This document shows positions 44,888 through 53,392 of a stretch of DNA of 53,960 bases, piece by piece. This DNA comes from Vibrio rhodolitus. GTDB lineage: Bacteria; Pseudomonadota; Gammaproteobacteria; Enterobacterales; Vibrionaceae. The notes under the pieces are model-generated. The model searched no databases and had not been told where the DNA came from. It worked only from the letters and a program-made list of their open reading frames with translations. Positions within the stretch are counted from its first letter, which is position 1. Each line of letters starts with the position of its first letter. A program made the translations under genes and the position numbers. The stretch covers positions 1 through 53,960 of the forward strand of contig NZ_QLYZ01000026.1 of NCBI RefSeq assembly GCF_003350325.1. Reading direction: 5' to 3'.

Positions 44888-45198
44888 ACGATAAACCTCA
44901 ACGGCAACGTTATGACATTAATCTAAACGTTATCCTGTTTATCTGTCTGTGATTACTAACAAAGAAAGTGAACCAATATAAACATTAAGGTTTATATGAG
45001 AATGATTTACAATAAAGTGAACTTAACTTTATTACATCCATATTAATTATTTATCGAAAAACCATATGAATACATACGGCAATTCATCCATCCGTCAAAT
45101 AACCAAAACAGAATATATCTACAATATTTTGGCTAGAAATCACAAATAAGCTAAGTAACTTAAATATGTTTTATAACACTCTTTATATTTTACATATG
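44888..45198. promoter_or_regulatory. Promoter and operator region of the riboside operon
   Basis: About 310 bp, AT-rich, with no gene. It holds a direct repeat AACGTTAT (44906-44913 and 44926-44933, 20 bp apart, two helical turns) and a perfect dyad ATATAAAC-N6-GTTTATAT (44976-44997). Both are plausible binding sites for the DeoR-PfkB regulator. Confidence 0.5.
44976..44997. promoter_or_regulatory. Dyad operator candidate ATATAAAC-N6-GTTTATAT
   Basis: Perfect 8-bp inverted repeat with a 6-bp spacer, about 90 bp before the regulator start, of the size expected for a DeoR-type dimer site. Confidence 0.5.
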
Positions 45199-45230
45199 AA
45201 AATGCCCCAATATTAATTGGGGCATTTTTT
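45199..45230. terminator. Bidirectional terminator beside the tdh remnant
   Basis: Stem AAAATGCCCCAAT / ATTGGGGCATTTT with a 4-nt loop and T-runs on both sides. It is the natural end of the former tdh gene on the minus strand. Confidence 0.85.
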
Positions 45231-45270
45231 ATAACAAGTGTTACCGACTACTCTCTACGTTCGAACTTTA

Positions 45271-45432
45271 TTATTCCCAATCGAGAATAACTTTGCCTGA
45301 CATGCCTGAGCGCATAATGTCGAAGCCTTGCTGGAAATCATCTACCTTGAATTGGTGAGTTATGATTGGCGTCAAATCTAGACCCGATTGGATAAGGCTT
45401 GCCATCTTGTACCAAGTTTCGAACATGTCTGG
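45271..45432 (-). pseudogene. tdh: 3' remnant of L-threonine 3-dehydrogenase
   Basis: The last 54 codons of tdh remain: the reading from [20 protein letters not shown] to GKVILDWE is nearly the same as the C-terminus of E. coli Tdh ([20 protein letters not shown] and GKVILSWD). Upstream of the Met, the frame (SWFSHGSPD) no longer matches Tdh, so the 5' end has been lost at about 45433. The N-terminal catalytic and NAD-binding parts are absent, so it is non-functional. The break marks the left edge of the accessory region. Confidence 0.85.
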
Positions 45433-45465
45433 CGAACCATGAGAAAACCACGAATTATTATGCAT

Positions 45466-45806
45466 TTAGAGAAAAACTACAGTCTATGGGACGCTTATGG
45501 AACGTATTGATCCCAAGTTTGAGAACTAGAAAGTCAAAACAAACTTCCCGATACGTTAGTATACTGCACGAACAAAGATCAAGCTACGAAGCCAAACCTC
45601 ACAATCAAAAGCTTCCTTATAAGAGGTGTAGACCTCTCCAACTCGAAAATGGACATAAATAAGTCAGATGGTTGTGAAAATTCGCTCTTATTGATAAAAA
45701 TGTATGGGTAACATTTGAAAGCTGAACACGCATCAAATGACGAAATAGTCAGTGATCAGTCTTCAGATCGTCGATCTCCCTACTACATTTATATAGATTT
45801 CAAGAG
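45466..45806. other. Junction region without a recognisable gene
   Basis: About 340 bp between the tdh remnant and the biosynthetic operon. The only longer frame on the plus strand (45399-45662) has no recognisable motif. A short palindrome AGATCG-T-CGATCT (about 45764-45776) occurs near the operon's 3' end, without a T-run. It may be old mobile-element debris, but nothing diagnostic is visible. Confidence 0.45.
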
Positions 45807-46472
45807 TTAGTTGTTAAACGGAAAATAAGAAGTCACATCAAAACCAAACTCTTGCTGAATTGCTTTGGGAATATCCTGCTCATCCAACTCTTTGACTGTG
45901 AATCCAGTTTTCGAGTACTTTTCTAGCCGATTTCCCCGTAGAAACAAAAATGATTCTCCAACAACGAGAGAGAAACGTAGGCTATTGGAGAATGGATACT
46001 GGATACCAGAAGTGTAACGAGAGTTAATCTGATCAAAAATCTCTCTTTCCGAGCGAGGAGTAGTATTTATTTCCATCTGAAGGCTTTCTCTTCCTTGCTT
46101 TTCATGGAATACAACCAACCATTCATTATTTACCTCCGTACGATACTTCATACCGAAGCATTCAAAGGAGACGGCCTCATCTGCAGGCAATAACCTCAGT
46201 GCTGGCCAACCATTACCAATATCTGCATAAAAGCTGCGACCATCAACATTAACTCTGACCAATCGATGAATCTCTTTTCCTCCAATATATGCAGTGTGTA
46301 AATAAGCATTTGCGCCACGATCACGCACATCAGAAAGAAATGCTAGTGTTTTATCCGAACAGGTTCCTCCTGGAATCGTGTTTTCTCCCAGCCTGCCCAT
46401 TAACAGATTCAAGTTATGAAAAGGAATATTCCTGAAGTGCTCAAGGATTAACTGTTCAATATGAGGAATCAC
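45807..46472 (-). CDS. Arylamine N-acetyltransferase-like acyltransferase (short)
   Basis: 221 residues, about 50 fewer than typical NATs, lacking part of the N-terminal helical domain. The NAT landmarks IPFHNLNLL (16-24) and GGTCSD (35-40) are present. The Cys-His-Asp triad fits Cys38, His69 and Asp84, and the His-to-Asp spacing of 15 is as in known NATs. The motif around D84 reads YADIGNGWP where VDVGFG is usual. It would transfer an acyl group from CoA, or another thioester, to an amine. It overlaps the preceding gene by 4 nt (ATGA) and is last in the four-gene operon. Confidence 0.82.
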   Translation of the reverse strand: MIPHIEQLILEHFRNIPFHNLNLLMGRLGENTIPGGTCSDKTLAFLSDVRDRGANAYLHTAYIGGKEIHRLVRVNVDGRSFYADIGNGWPALRLLPADEAVSFECFGMKYRTEVNNEWLVVFHEKQGRESLQMEINTTPRSEREIFDQINSRYTSGIQYPFSNSLRFSLVVGESFLFLRGNRLEKYSKTGFTVKELDEQDIPKAIQQEFGFDVTSYFPFNN

Positions 46473-47905
46473 CTGTGAGATTCTCCTCGAACATCAATAG
46501 CAATATCAAAGACTGGATACGAGTGAAAATAGTTGTCCCTCAACTCAAAATTGAAGTGTGTTCTCCATATCTTCAGTAACTCTTCACGCTCTGAACGACC
46601 GTTTTGCCTGAGATAGCGGACCACCATACCTCGAACCCCGCTTCCCACATCACAGGAAGTTTTTGGGCGCTTGAGGATTTCATCAGGAAGGTAGCCCAAA
46701 AAGCTTTGCCTCAAAACTACCTTGTTGCCGCTCGCATTATAAAGCTGACCATAACCTAGCTGGTTACTAAATGCTCTAACCATTCGGTCAAGGAAAGGAC
46801 ACCTAGGTTCAATAGAGTTTGCCATACAGGAGAGGTCGAGTCGCCTCAATTCGGTAAATTGCATATCGTTTATTAGCTGGTTTCTTGTTTCCTGCCAGGG
46901 ATCTTTTTCCGAGAATTGATGATAGCCACCGAATAGTTCATCAGCTCCTTCCCCTGTTAAAACCACTTTAATACCTGCTTTTTTAGCCGCTCTTGCCAAA
47001 AGAAATGTTGAGAGGCCATTGCTGATCACCGATGGGTTATAACTCTCTGTTACATGAACAGTTTCGGAAACTAATTCAGGTATTTCATCTTCATGCGGTA
47101 GCGAAACATAAGAGACGTTTTTAAGACATAAATATTCCACCACTGTCTTAGCTGCAGCTGAGTCTAAGCTATCTATATTACCTAGAATGAAGTAATGAGC
47201 ATCCGCTCTAAATCGAGATGTAATGCTGGCTATGATTGAACTATCAAGCCCCCCGCTAAGAAAAACACCCACGGGTTGATCGTCACTTGGTAATCTCTTT
47301 CGAACACTCTCTATCAGAGCTTCATTTAAGAGGCTGTCGGTCGTTTCTTGTTGATGTTCTTTTAAAAGCTCAAACTTACCAGAGCTCAAATTCACCTTAG
47401 ATACACCTTTTGGCAAAGCTTTAAACCAATCTGCTTCTGGTAAAGCTTTGAGCTCACTCGTAATAAAAACAGTGCCTTTGAGTGAACCCACAAAAAGTGG
47501 CTTTTTGCCCATAAAGTCACGCAAGCAAAATGCTTCCGTTCTTTCAGGGTTCAATAGAACTGCAGCATAGAATCCATCTAGCTCATCTATGATATCCTCT
47601 TTCATCATTAGAAATAGAGGTAACATGACAGAAGTGTCACAATCTGACTCTGGTAATTGATGCCGCACAATTAAGTCTCGATAGTTATAGACCTCACCAT
47701 TTACGACAGCAGACCATCCTTGCTCTTCAAAAGGTTGATGCCCTTGCTCTGCATCACCATTAATCGAAAGTCTTTGAAAGCCTACAGAAGCACCGTTACC
47801 TATAGAGATGCTCATGCTGTCAGGCCCCCTGTGCCGGAGCTTCTCTGTACACTCAGATATCAGCTCATGGCTTTTTTCACCAACCAGCAGTACCAAGCCA
47901 CACAT
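46469..47905 (-). CDS. asnB: Asparagine synthetase-like glutamine amidotransferase
   Basis: 478 residues, shorter than E. coli AsnB (554). The N-terminal glutaminase domain starts with Cys2 (MCGLVLLVGE) and has LRHRGPD and VNGEVYNY. The synthetase domain has the PPi-loop SGGLDSS at 217-223 and LTGEGADELFGGYHQF. It is therefore catalytically intact: ATP-dependent activation of an acid and amide formation. Given its place in this operon it may amidate an operon intermediate rather than aspartate; homologs in antibiotic clusters form other amides. It follows the RibA-NADAR gene without a gap. Confidence 0.88.
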   Translation of the reverse strand: MCGLVLLVGEKSHELISECTEKLRHRGPDSMSISIGNGASVGFQRLSINGDAEQGHQPFEEQGWSAVVNGEVYNYRDLIVRHQLPESDCDTSVMLPLFLMMKEDIIDELDGFYAAVLLNPERTEAFCLRDFMGKKPLFVGSLKGTVFITSELKALPEADWFKALPKGVSKVNLSSGKFELLKEHQQETTDSLLNEALIESVRKRLPSDDQPVGVFLSGGLDSSIIASITSRFRADAHYFILGNIDSLDSAAAKTVVEYLCLKNVSYVSLPHEDEIPELVSETVHVTESYNPSVISNGLSTFLLARAAKKAGIKVVLTGEGADELFGGYHQFSEKDPWQETRNQLINDMQFTELRRLDLSCMANSIEPRCPFLDRMVRAFSNQLGYGQLYNASGNKVVLRQSFLGYLPDEILKRPKTSCDVGSGVRGMVVRYLRQNGRSEREELLKIWRTHFNFELRDNYFHSYPVFDIAIDVRGESHR

Positions 47906-48979
47906 TTAACAATACTCCACCTGCTCAGATGCCAAACTTGCTTGTGAGGTAAGTCCTGCTCGAACCTCCATGAGTAGTATACCGAGTCTGTTCTGGCCAG
48001 AGCCATCCCCCGGATCTCCCCAATATTTATCGTTTGTTGTTCGCTCCACTAGATTTCGATTCCCAGAACTTAACAGTTTGATTGCAAGATCCGGGTGCTG
48101 AGTAAACTTCGCTCGTAGGGCTTTTCGCATGATGTCTTCTCGAATAGTCACCCAATCATTTGTGCCAAACTGATCTACTAATTCATAGGCTTGTGACTTT
48201 GCCAGCATAGGTGTTGAAGCGCATCGAATATACTCTCGATGAGCTTCATGTGTAAACTTCTGAGCTTGATAGTAATGCTCTGTTGTTGGCCAAATCACCC
48301 CATCAATGAACACCGAATGTCGTGAAAAGTTTGATAACTCTCCCCACGGCTGATCAGAATGATAAAAATATACGGGTTCAGATACATAGTCAGTAGCTTC
48401 TAACGGCAGTCTATGACCTAGCTTTTCATTCTTAGTAAATAAATACTCTTTGTTTTCAGGGCGAACATTTGGGTTGGTATTAACCATTTGGGTTTGAATA
48501 CCATGATCGTTCAGATACTGATGTTTTCGTGGGTTATTTGAAACTAGACGCACTGCTGAGATATTGAGTTGCTTTAAAAAATCGACCGCCTCCGCATAAG
48601 TGCGAACATCTTGTTCAAGCCCCATTTTTTCAAAAGCCTGAGCTGTATCTAAATTATCACACTCCATTGACCGAACAGCTGTTATCTTTAAAGACAGGCC
48701 TTGCCCACGACCTTCTTGCTGTTGATAAATAATTACCCCTCGGCCTTCAATGGCTAGATTCTTCATGGTCTCCCTTAGTTGGTCTGCACAATCGCAGTCT
48801 AATGCCCCAAATACTTCAGAGGATCGACAGGATGAGTGAATCCTCAGAAGTGGGAGCTCACCTTGAGATTTAATATCCCCCATGCAGATCACACTAATAT
48901 TGTCATCGGTAGTATCATACATTCGAAATTCGCCCATCGCGGTAGGCAATGTACACCAGTTGTCAATCTGTAGTTTCAC
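47906..48979 (-). CDS. GTP cyclohydrolase II - NADAR (COG3236/YbiA) fusion
   Basis: 357 residues from a GTG start. Residues about 1-195 are GTP cyclohydrolase II: zinc Cys 51, 62 and 64 (spacing as in E. coli RibA), YQQQEGR (85-91), NNPRK, and a C-terminal KLGHRL. Residues about 203-346 are NADAR/YbiA: SNFSRHSVFIDGVIWPTTEH, YWGDPGDGSGQNRLG. Together they would turn GTP into the ribosylaminopyrimidine phosphate and then cut its N-glycosidic bond, releasing triaminopyrimidinone and ribose 5-phosphate. GGAG lies 7 nt before the GTG at 48979; upstream ATGs at 49000-49057 lack this. It overlaps the preceding gene by 17 nt. Confidence 0.88.
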   Translation of the reverse strand: MKLQIDNWCTLPTAMGEFRMYDTTDDNISVICMGDIKSQGELPLLRIHSSCRSSEVFGALDCDCADQLRETMKNLAIEGRGVIIYQQQEGRGQGLSLKITAVRSMECDNLDTAQAFEKMGLEQDVRTYAEAVDFLKQLNISAVRLVSNNPRKHQYLNDHGIQTQMVNTNPNVRPENKEYLFTKNEKLGHRLPLEATDYVSEPVYFYHSDQPWGELSNFSRHSVFIDGVIWPTTEHYYQAQKFTHEAHREYIRCASTPMLAKSQAYELVDQFGTNDWVTIREDIMRKALRAKFTQHPDLAIKLLSSGNRNLVERTTNDKYWGDPGDGSGQNRLGILLMEVRAGLTSQASLASEQVEYC

Positions 48980-51900
48980 TAGTAGTCTCCAATAATCCAT
49001 CATTTTCTCTTTTAGACTCAAGCCCCGCAGAGGAACCATAATTAGTGACCAGTGCATTGCGATAAGCGTCAGTGGCTTGAACTAGTTGGCTGAGAAAATG
49101 TGATATATCATTTTTGCCAATTTCCCTAACCGCGCGGCTAATTTTGCTGTAAGTAACAAGAGAAAACTCTTCTTCAAGGCAGCTAGTAAGTGGCAATAGT
49201 TCTTTTCCTGATGATGAAAATTTTAAGGTCTTTACCAATCCCTTAATTCGATAGAAGCTTTGCTTTAATGCGTTCATTCGGTCCACCATTTGCTCAATCG
49301 TCATTTCGTGAATGATTTGGACCTCTTCTGGGCGAAAGCTCAATTGATGCTCAGGGTTTGCCTGTAAGAAATTTGTTAGCCCCGCATAAAGTGCAGAGCC
49401 AACTATTTCACTTTGAACCTTTTCAGCATTAACCGATGGTTTGTCAGAGATGCGACCGACATGCTTGATGGGAAAAGAGACCGCTTTGATTGTCATGCCT
49501 CGATAGTAGCGATTGACAATGGCCCAGATCATGTCAGAGCGCCGGGCTTCTTTGCCATGCATGGTAAGTATCAAATTCGGTGTATGCTGTACTGCCTTGT
49601 GGTTCAAGATAAAGGTACAGCCACCACGATTCACTGAGTATTTCGCCTCTTTCAATGGGTCACGGCATTCTGTAGCTATTATTGAGCGTGTTATAGGAGT
49701 ACCGTTTAAAACTCCTTCCGCGCCAGCAATAAGCCGGGCACGAGCTTCTCTGACGGTCTCATATTCATAACTCGGTTCTAACCAAATAGGGGATTCCAAG
49801 TGTGCGGTATGCCTGCGAGAAAGGTCATAGTAATAATCAGGAAAATTTGCTCGCAATAGAGCATTCTCTGCTGAGCGATCAGGCAAAATTGACTCATCCG
49901 GCAATTTAGCCAACCACTCTAGATTGTGTGCTAGATCCATTAGCTGGACACGTAGCCCATTCAAAGGAGGATTAGGTGAAGAGCCCTCATAGGTCCCGAG
50001 AAGCACATCCACACCTTGTTTACGAAAATGAGGAAGCCAACCGATATAATCATAAGCACGATGATCGAGACGCATGTCATCATCGAGAATCCAGCCAATT
50101 GCTCCAGGAGATTGCTCAAGCTCTTCGCCTAAATAGCGCTGCAGCATTGTTCGGGCTAGGGCTATGCCGACCTGTCCAACTGGTCTGAATTTAATTTCTT
50201 CTCCAAAATGACCATTGCATACATCGTGGCTTTGCCGCTTCTCTGAAATGAGGTTGAGTCTGGGAATCTGCCAACTTGTAGAATCAAACAGTTGTTGAAG
50301 CTCATGCTCATCACATCCATTACACAGCACAGAGATAGAAAGAGATCGAATGCTAGTGTGGCCTATCAACACTCGAAGGCTGCTGATTAATGGTAGTAAC
50401 ATTAAAGGATTGGCAGTGATCACGCCAATGGCGAGCTCGAAAGGCTCTGCTTTAGGAGCAGAAAGCAATGCTGATTCACAACGCACTTGGGTATGAACGG
50501 GGTAGTCTAGTTTTGCTCGAAACGCTGGATAACCATCCAGTTCAGGTATACGTTCATCAGTTAATGATTGCCGCATCAAAGCATTCAAATCAGGTCTATC
50601 TGCGCACCAACAAGTAAGATAAGTACGCCTTGCCATATGTTCAAAACCCAGCTCAGTCCATGGGCGGATATCCGAACCATAGTCAATGAGCTTTACCTCT
50701 TTATCCGTTTGAATCAGATTCTTTGGGTGTATGTTATTGCAAACAATTCCGGCTTGAGTACAACCGTTGATTAGCTGAATAAGTAACTCTTCAGCCCCAC
50801 CATTGTAGGGCTTGCTGATTTCATAAGGGTAAGTAATGAGAACCCAGGAGCCATCTCTGACGACAGAGAGAAGAGGATATAGCCCTGAGGTATTTTTCCA
50901 TGTAGGACCGCTATTACAAAGAAACTCAAACTGAGCTTTTGGTGTTCGCGTTTTCCAGTAATCGATACATTTAAAAACAGTCAGCCCATCGGTGAATACA
51001 ATAGCTTCTGAGCCATAGCCTAATCTTCTCAATGATTTGGGCTTAAAGTGTTGGGCAACTCGATGCTCAGCAGAAGTAATCCTAAGCTCGTGTATATGCT
51101 GATTTATACCGTTAGTTGCCAAATGTTCGGGTTCCGCATGATCAGATAAATCAAGCGCACCACTCTCCATCAAATAATCTTCAGAGCTGTTAAAAAGCCT
51201 GAGATCCGATTCTAAAAGAGTTCCAAGTTCCCACGCTTTACTACCCGGCCTCAGTTCAGAAATGCGATTGCTATATATCCGCAGTAGCTCTGCAGATTCA
51301 ACAGGAAAGCAACCTATTCCCAGCTCACGCAAAGTAGTGGAAATGTGGTGCTGTGCTAGATCTTCTGCTTTGGATAGAAATACAACATCCAGCCCTACCA
51401 AGTCGAGATTCAGGAAGTGCTTAAAAAACAACTCCAGTATCTCTAGCTGCTCTGAGTTAATCCCATTTCTAAACACCAAAACAAGTGCTTTATTACTTGT
51501 CTCTGCTAAAAGATCACTGCCATCAGCACTAGAGGACTCCCAGTTAAAAAGGTCAAATGCTCGTTGAGTAAAGGCTCTTCTTTGTTCAGCAAACATACGC
51601 GAATGGTACTTCCGCCAGAATGCAGTTAGCCCTGAAGACTTGGGACCGGTCCCGGGTGTACTTAACCTCACCCGGTCTGACTCGGCATAATGATTGACCA
51701 AATACATCGGAATGGCTTGATATCGAATTGTATTCATGTCCGCTAAACGAATACATAAGTCCCGATCTGTAGAACTGTTCAGAGATTCATCAAAACCTCC
51801 AGCTTCTAAAAAGGTATTCAGGCGGAGAAATAGGTTTGAGCCCTGTATGCCTGGATTACCTACCAGAAAAGCAGATCTACTTAGCTTTTCTGGTGCAGGA

Positions 51901-52337
51901 TTTTGAATAGAATCTGTCGACTTGCCTTCGATTCGATTGATACCACATGCGACCATATCCAGGCACTGTGTTTCCATTGCATTCGAACAGCATTCCAGAT
52001 ATTCAGGAGACCACGTATCGTCATCATCAAGGAAAGCAAGCGCCACTTCGGAGGGGTTACTTTCTTCAGTTAATAAAGCATTGACTGCCGAATTCCAAGC
52101 TCCGCTTGCTCCCAATGTTCTATGATTTTCCAAGTAGAGGATCTTACAATCTAGTGAGTTGAATTGACTAATCGCCTCTCTATTTTTATTGCGATATTCA
52201 TGATCTGAGTCGTCACAAATAATCAGGTAACAGGGCTTCCGAGTTTGACTTTGAAGTGCCTTCAGTGTTCTACTAATTAACAACTCACAACGATTTTTCG
52301 TGGCCACTATTACTGCTATCTTCAATGGTGACATCAT
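48963..52337 (-). CDS. Trimodular glycosyltransferase / kinase-like / glycosyltransferase protein
   Basis: 1124 residues. Domain 1 (about 5-240) is a GT2 glycosyltransferase (AVIVATKNR at 8-16, LDDDD at 103-107). Domain 2 (about 435-600) looks like a protein/aminoglycoside kinase: G-loop GYGSEAIVF, Lys456, and IHPKNLI (536-542) with DYG at 552-554. The catalytic HRD triplet, however, reads CNN (533-535), so phosphotransfer is doubtful. Domain 3 (about 634-1000) is a second glycosyltransferase-like GT-A domain with LDDDMRLD (751-758). There is no signal peptide or membrane helix. It is the first gene of the operon and the product is unknown. The start is one of two adjacent ATGs. Confidence 0.75.
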   Translation of the reverse strand: MMSPLKIAVIVATKNRCELLISRTLKALQSQTRKPCYLIICDDSDHEYRNKNREAISQFNSLDCKILYLENHRTLGASGAWNSAVNALLTEESNPSEVALAFLDDDDTWSPEYLECCSNAMETQCLDMVACGINRIEGKSTDSIQNPAPEKLSRSAFLVGNPGIQGSNLFLRLNTFLEAGGFDESLNSSTDRDLCIRLADMNTIRYQAIPMYLVNHYAESDRVRLSTPGTGPKSSGLTAFWRKYHSRMFAEQRRAFTQRAFDLFNWESSSADGSDLLAETSNKALVLVFRNGINSEQLEILELFFKHFLNLDLVGLDVVFLSKAEDLAQHHISTTLRELGIGCFPVESAELLRIYSNRISELRPGSKAWELGTLLESDLRLFNSSEDYLMESGALDLSDHAEPEHLATNGINQHIHELRITSAEHRVAQHFKPKSLRRLGYGSEAIVFTDGLTVFKCIDYWKTRTPKAQFEFLCNSGPTWKNTSGLYPLLSVVRDGSWVLITYPYEISKPYNGGAEELLIQLINGCTQAGIVCNNIHPKNLIQTDKEVKLIDYGSDIRPWTELGFEHMARRTYLTCWCADRPDLNALMRQSLTDERIPELDGYPAFRAKLDYPVHTQVRCESALLSAPKAEPFELAIGVITANPLMLLPLISSLRVLIGHTSIRSLSISVLCNGCDEHELQQLFDSTSWQIPRLNLISEKRQSHDVCNGHFGEEIKFRPVGQVGIALARTMLQRYLGEELEQSPGAIGWILDDDMRLDHRAYDYIGWLPHFRKQGVDVLLGTYEGSSPNPPLNGLRVQLMDLAHNLEWLAKLPDESILPDRSAENALLRANFPDYYYDLSRRHTAHLESPIWLEPSYEYETVREARARLIAGAEGVLNGTPITRSIIATECRDPLKEAKYSVNRGGCTFILNHKAVQHTPNLILTMHGKEARRSDMIWAIVNRYYRGMTIKAVSFPIKHVGRISDKPSVNAEKVQSEIVGSALYAGLTNFLQANPEHQLSFRPEEVQIIHEMTIEQMVDRMNALKQSFYRIKGLVKTLKFSSSGKELLPLTSCLEEEFSLVTYSKISRAVREIGKNDISHFLSQLVQATDAYRNALVTNYGSSAGLESKRENDGLLETTSETTD

Positions 52338-52965
52338 TCTTTTATAGTCCTGAAAACTTTTTACCTATGATAAATGAGCATACAACTATTAGAGTGTCTA
52401 TTTGATATAGACTGCTACTGCCTAATTCAGCTTGAACTACGGACGAGAAACGATATTGCTGCAACTGAAAGGAAGTTTCTTTTATGCAACTTATCGTATT
52501 CCAAGAGCTATATCAACTTCAGTTGACCATTCATTTTTAAATGATATCACCAACTCGCATCTTTATTACTTCACGGAAACCTGTTGATTCGACAGACGTT
52601 ACTGGTGTAGCCAGACAAGCAGAAAGAACCAATCAATCACCCTTGATGCTTCTGCAGCCCTCTTAAAAGCCTGCATATAATTCTTCTTACCCTGCGAATT
52701 ATATCTTATTAACTGAAATTGCAAGAATTGCAGCTATATTTATTGCGTCCTTTTCATTTTGTTACCTTTACTTTAACATTTTTGCATGTTCATAAATCAT
52801 TTCAGTTTATCAATACTCCTTATTTAATTTATGGTCTAGTTATCACCGCCGATTGATATAAATTCGAAGGTTCGCTTATACCTCACATGGAAATAACTAA
52901 CATTTGCCCCTTTCTATCCTATTAGCCCACCACTTTCACGCTTAAACTATGAATAGCCACCGACT
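52338..52965. other. AT-rich region between the biosynthetic operon and the IS
   Basis: About 630 bp without a credible gene on either strand. It must contain the promoter of the four-gene operon. I saw no recognisable operator, riboswitch or repeat. The length and base composition suggest foreign or decayed DNA. Confidence 0.45.
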
Positions 52966-53012
52966 TGATAGACACCTTTTAGTTAGACAAAATAACTAAT
53001 AGAGAGGTGCTT

Positions 53013-53342
53013 ATGAGCAGTAAGAGATATCCAGAAGAATTTAAAATTGAAGCTGTCAAACAAGTGACTGAAAAAGGTCGTAGCGTGGCTGATGTTGCAG
53101 CGCGACTAGGAACAACGAGCCATAGTTTGTATGCGTGGGTTAAACGCTACGGTCCCAACTCCTCACAATACCAAGCTCAATCTGATGAAAGTGCTGAAAT
53201 TCGTCGACTTAAAAAGGAATTACAGCGAGTAACAGAAGAGCGAGACATACTAAAAAAAGCCGCGGTGTACTTCGCAAGCCAGAAGCTCAATCTGATGAAA
53301 GTGCTGAAATTCGTCGACTTAAAAAGGAATTACAGCGAGTAA
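53013..53342 (+). CDS. IS3-family transposase OrfA with internal duplication
   Basis: The N-terminus MSSKRYPEEFKIEAVKQVTE has the helix-turn-helix and leucine-zipper pattern of OrfA (AEIRRLKKELQRVTEERDIL). AGAGAGG precedes the ATG at 53013; an in-frame GTG at 53007 is less likely. The normal end would read AAVYFASQSD. Because of the 110-bp duplication, translation instead runs out of frame into the second copy and stops at 53342 after KLNLMKVLKFVDLKRNYSE. Confidence 0.85.
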   Translation: MSSKRYPEEFKIEAVKQVTEKGRSVADVAARLGTTSHSLYAWVKRYGPNSSQYQAQSDESAEIRRLKKELQRVTEERDILKKAAVYFASQKLNLMKVLKFVDLKRNYSE

Positions 53343-53392
53343 CAGAAGAGCGAGACATACTAAAAAAAGCCGCGGTGTACTTCGCAAGCCAG
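53173..53392 (+). repeat. Perfect 110-bp tandem duplication inside OrfA
   Basis: 53173-53282 and 53283-53392 are identical. Each copy contains the slippery run of seven A residues followed by G (53252-53259 and 53362-53369), the usual -1 frameshift site of IS3 elements. Confidence 0.95.

Noticed and set aside
45399..45662. Plus-strand ORF of 87 residues at the tdh junction
   Set aside because: It begins inside the tdh remnant on the opposite strand, has no ribosome binding site, and shows no recognisable motif.
47906..48979. Ordinary riboflavin biosynthesis locus
   Set aside because: No ribB, ribD, ribE or ribH gene is nearby, the RibA is fused to a NADAR domain, and the neighbours are tailoring enzymes.
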